Below are positions 7,216 to 8,785 of a stretch of 8,785 nucleotides of DNA, piece after piece (the stretch's first letter is position 1; every line of letters begins with the position of its first letter). This DNA is from Oxalobacteraceae bacterium (lineage in GTDB: Bacteria; Pseudomonadota; Gammaproteobacteria; Burkholderiales; Burkholderiaceae_D), in contig CANKWG010000088.1 in NCBI GenBank assembly GCA_947487325.1, positions 1-8,785 of the forward strand. Direction: 5' to 3'. A program made the position numbers and the translations under genes. The notes below the pieces were generated by a model, which saw only the letters and a list, made by a program, of their open reading frames with translations, made no database searches and had not been told where the DNA came from.

Positions 7216-7479
7216 ATATCCAGCGTCATCAACCATGCGCGCCCTGCCTTCCATCGCTTCCTTGGTATATCGACCACTTGTAGTGACCGCTGCGCGCTGT
7301 CTGGCTTTACCACCTCCAGTTTTTGGCCCGGTGCTTCATCCGCCGTGAAAATCACAAACGGCTTTGCCGCGCATGGCTGACTTTTGACATTGCTCGCCGC
7401 TTCGTTTGGATAATGCCGTGCACCTACGGCATGATATATTTTCACAGCCGTTTACAAAGATTGAAATTACATTTTTCAT
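7153..7479 (-). pseudogene. HGGxSTG-domain protein, interrupted by an internal TGA
   Basis: Read from ATG at 7479, the frame gives a Cys/His block with Cys20, Cys31, Cys42 and His45, containing CTALSKRSGEQCQKSAMRG and then VCDFHGG. A TGA follows at codon 48 (7338-7336), then STGPKTGGGKARQR and SGRYTKEAMEGRARM, and a TAG at 7155-7153. This is the layout of small HGGxSTG-domain proteins (putative zinc-binding, function unknown, frequent on phages and other mobile DNA). The TGA sits precisely on the variable x residue; CGA (Arg) or TGG (Trp) to TGA would be a single change. The last 20 or so residues do not look like the family and may be foreign. A frame shifted by two (7134-7445) is a shadow. 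The gene is probably dead, unless the stop is a sequencing error or is read through. Confidence 0.68.
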
Positions 7480-7728
7480 AACTGGCGTCGTACCCACATA
7501 CCGAAAGAGTTTCAAGCGACTGCTATACGCCTACTGCCTAATTTATTGTTAATGTTTTCCTGGGTGGCTTGGTGTCAGATAGAAGCTCAACTGAATCACT
7601 GCCCAAAAAAGTCTGAGATTTAAAACTCAACATCAGATGTTTCATGAATCTTTATAACGTGATGTAATTCGTACCTGAAACTGAGATATAAAATTCATCA
7701 ATATCAACTTAAATTCATAGGTCAAATA
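7480..7728. other. AT-rich stretch without a clear gene
   Basis: The base composition turns markedly AT-rich compared with everything left of moaC. A 31-codon minus-strand frame (7633-7538, MLSFKSQTFLG...KPPRKTLTIN) has the look of a protein C-terminus but I recognise no family. The last part should hold the promoter of the gene at 7729. No repeat or RNA gene is seen. Confidence 0.35.
7687..7692 (+). promoter_or_regulatory. candidate -10 box for the exported-protein gene
   Basis: TATAAA (five of six to consensus) lies 37 bases before the ATG at 7729. No good -35 hexamer is found at 16-18 bases; in AT-rich DNA such hexamers are common, so the call is weak. Confidence 0.25.
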
Positions 7729-8256
7729 ATGAAATCATATCTTTTCGCATTGTTGGTAGTACCTATTTTTGCTTGTGGTCAAGCTAACGCCGCTGAAGAA
7801 ATTTGCGAAGTAGACGGCAGCCCTCCTATTTTTATGTGCACTATCAAAAAACAGCCGTTAACATTTTGTACTGCGACTATGAACGATACTCGCATAGTTA
7901 CGGTAAAGGCTAAGATTGACAATGTTGAAATCTATGCTTCTGTCAATGATTCTAAAAAGAATTCTCCAATTAAGCTGCAGTCTGTGTTCGAAAAGCCCAT
8001 TTCTTTGGATACTATTTATTTTGAAGAAAATAAAACCACATATGCTTTAACTCGTTGTAATGGTATGTGTGTGCAGCCCCCTTGGTTGACCATCTTTAAG
8101 GGAAACACTAAAAAATTGGTTGCTCAGTGCGATGAAGAGTCAGTAACTGTGGATAACCTTGATTCTCAATATAAGACTGATAAAAAAGGGCGCATTATTA
8201 AGGATGGCCTTTATCAGGAAAAGAAAAGTCAATTCAACTTTGATGCACCTAATTAA
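7729..8256 (+). CDS. small exported six-cysteine protein of unknown function
   Basis: The 175-residue precursor starts MKSYLFALLVVPIFACG, a typical signal peptide, with likely cleavage after QANA (residue 21). The cysteine at 16 lacks a good lipobox (IFAC), so a lipoprotein is less likely. The mature part has six cysteines: 26, 37, 47, 110, 114 and 134, enough for three disulfides, which fits an oxidising periplasm. It is Lys-rich and probably a beta-strand domain. AGG seven bases before the ATG may serve as ribosome binding site. Codon use is clearly AT-rich, unlike moaC and the genes to the left, which suggests recent acquisition. The Cys layout recalls small periplasmic proteins of the inhibitor/immunity kind, but I recognise no family. 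Confidence 0.72.
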   Translation: MKSYLFALLVVPIFACGQANAAEEICEVDGSPPIFMCTIKKQPLTFCTATMNDTRIVTVKAKIDNVEIYASVNDSKKNSPIKLQSVFEKPISLDTIYFEENKTTYALTRCNGMCVQPPWLTIFKGNTKKLVAQCDEESVTVDNLDSQYKTDKKGRIIKDGLYQEKKSQFNFDAPN

Positions 8257-8350
8257 CTTCACGTAAAACAAATTAAGCTCACCGAACTAAGTTTGCAAAG
8301 TTATTGCTATGGTCACCTTACCTTTCTTCTCCATGGTTGTGGCCTAGCAG

Positions 8351-8533
8351 TTAACGACGCGCATACTGAGCGAATGTCAAAGGGCTGACAAAACCATGAA
8401 GTAGGTGGTCGTTCGTCCACATTAGAGTGTAGGCAGCGCCAGAGGGGCCCATTTCAGAATCTGAGGGCGCAGGGGTGTCGTGCGGTCTTACTGGCGCGAA
8501 TTTGATGGGGGCACCCCCTATTGGCGCTGGACA
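8351..8533 (-). pseudogene. open frame with a tail resembling IS3-family transposases
   Basis: Between TAG at 8536-8534 and TAA at 8353-8351 there are 60 open codons but no start before the middle. The end reads HGFVSPLTFAQYARR, reminiscent of the C-terminus of IS3-family OrfB (S-x-LG-(F/Y)-x-SP-x-x-F). The N-terminal half (GGAPIKFAPVRPHDTPAPSD) does not look like OrfB. If real, it is only a scrap of an insertion sequence; the match is about ten residues and may be chance. Confidence 0.22.
8507..8518. repeat. GC-rich inverted repeat
   Basis: Five G, CA, five C form a perfect five-base-pair inverted repeat with a two-base centre. Too small a loop for a normal RNA hairpin; it could be a protein site or the end of an element. 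No T-run follows, so it is not a terminator. Confidence 0.3.
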
Positions 8534-8660
8534 CTAGTGCACACCGAATATGCTACCTTTGTTCCCGACCTAAATTTGGCCTAGTGAGCTTTATTCAACC
8601 TGAAGAACAAGGTCTTGTTGCAGGGTGTTACGCTGACCAATCCCTAGGTTTGCCTTATCC

Positions 8661-8782
8661 TTCAAGTAGGCCTGCCCGCCATTTACGACATGTGCAAAGC
8701 TGTTGATCGTGGCATGGTGATGTCGGATATTCGCGTAATGGAGAAACAGATTGGGAAGTCTAGGCATTCGAAGGTGGCGTAA
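8661..8782 (+). pseudogene. moaC 3'-end fragment (direct repeat, copy B)
   Basis: The frame reads LQVGLPAIYDMCKAVDRGMV, then MSDIRVMEKQ, and ends GKSRHSKVA-stop, collinear with the last 41 or so codons of the intact moaC. Upstream a TAG at 8645-8647 closes the frame, so no gene is joined to it. In the block IYDM to MEKQ all base changes are at third codon positions. By contrast, LT becomes PA, GG becomes IG, and the normally conserved Gly and the Trp of GGKSGHWK are replaced by Arg and Ser. The fragment therefore descends from a moaC that diverged under selection and then lost function. It marks the right edge of the accessory patch behind moaC. Confidence 0.9.
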
Positions 8783-8785
8783 TTG

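Larger units (their letters stand above)
8257..8660. other. stretch with no confident gene between the exported-protein gene and the moaC copy
   Basis: GC content rises again after about 8340. No frame on either strand shows a complete gene. The plus-strand frame 8521-8706 runs out of frame through the moaC copy and is rejected. What can be seen is a minus-strand open stretch with a transposase-like tail (8351-8533) and a GC-rich inverted repeat (8507-8518), both given separately. Confidence 0.4.

Noticed and set aside
7336..7338. Selenocysteine reading of the TGA in the HGGxSTG frame
   Set aside because: No SECIS-like hairpin is evident just downstream and the family position is not a Cys; a nonsense mutation is simpler.
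7134..7445. Minus-strand frame of 103 codons starting with GTG
   Set aside because: It is the frame shifted by two from the HGGxSTG pseudogene; only the latter shows family motifs.
8521..8706. Plus-strand frame of 61 codons
   Set aside because: Runs out of frame into the moaC fragment and has no recognisable sequence or ribosome binding site.
1..8785. CRISPR array or tandem repeats
   Set aside because: No regularly spaced repeats are seen anywhere; the only clear repeat pair is the moaC gene end.

Overview
The window reads as chromosomal DNA of a betaproteobacterium, probably of the order Burkholderiales. The reasons are the ilvE plus small CHCC zinc-finger pair, the NTF2-like/YheT/conserved-hypothetical cluster, the divergent bepA-like protease and moaC pair, moderately high GC content, and GTTAAAAT/GGTAAAAT-type -10 boxes. 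The assignment to a class is inference; no rRNA or other marker gene is present.

Left part (1-1363, minus strand): the 5' end of pgk (glycolysis; cut by the window edge) lies downstream of azlD and azlC, which form a translationally coupled two-gene branched-chain amino acid exporter. A non-coding gap (1364-1638) separates azlC from the divergent ilvE.

Middle part (1639-4877, plus strand): a compact cluster of five genes, namely ilvE (branched-chain aminotransferase), a 63-residue CHCC zinc-finger protein, an NTF2/SnoaL-like protein, a YheT-type alpha/beta hydrolase and a conserved protein of unknown function. Exporter and aminotransferase sit back to back, so this locus makes and exports branched-chain amino acids. 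The cluster meets, tail to tail with a 35-base gap, a minus-strand gene for a BepA-type periplasmic M48 metalloprotease with TPR-like repeats (4913-6445). That gene is divergent from moaC (6508-7026, molybdenum cofactor synthesis), with 62 bases between them.

Right part (7027-8785): this is different. It looks like a small accessory patch behind moaC. It holds a minus-strand HGGxSTG-domain pseudogene interrupted by TGA exactly at the x position (7153-7479), an AT-rich stretch, an AT-rich gene for a small exported protein with six cysteines (7729-8256), weak transposase-like scraps, and at the far end a second, diverged copy of the last 120 or so bases of moaC (8661-8782). The two moaC ends therefore flank the patch as direct repeats. 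The differences in the core of the copy are nearly all at third codon positions, while the last codons are degraded. The pattern fits insertion of foreign DNA at the 3' end of moaC with the gene end rebuilt or supplied by the incoming DNA. No integrase is visible, so this remains inference. No tRNA, rRNA or CRISPR array was found.
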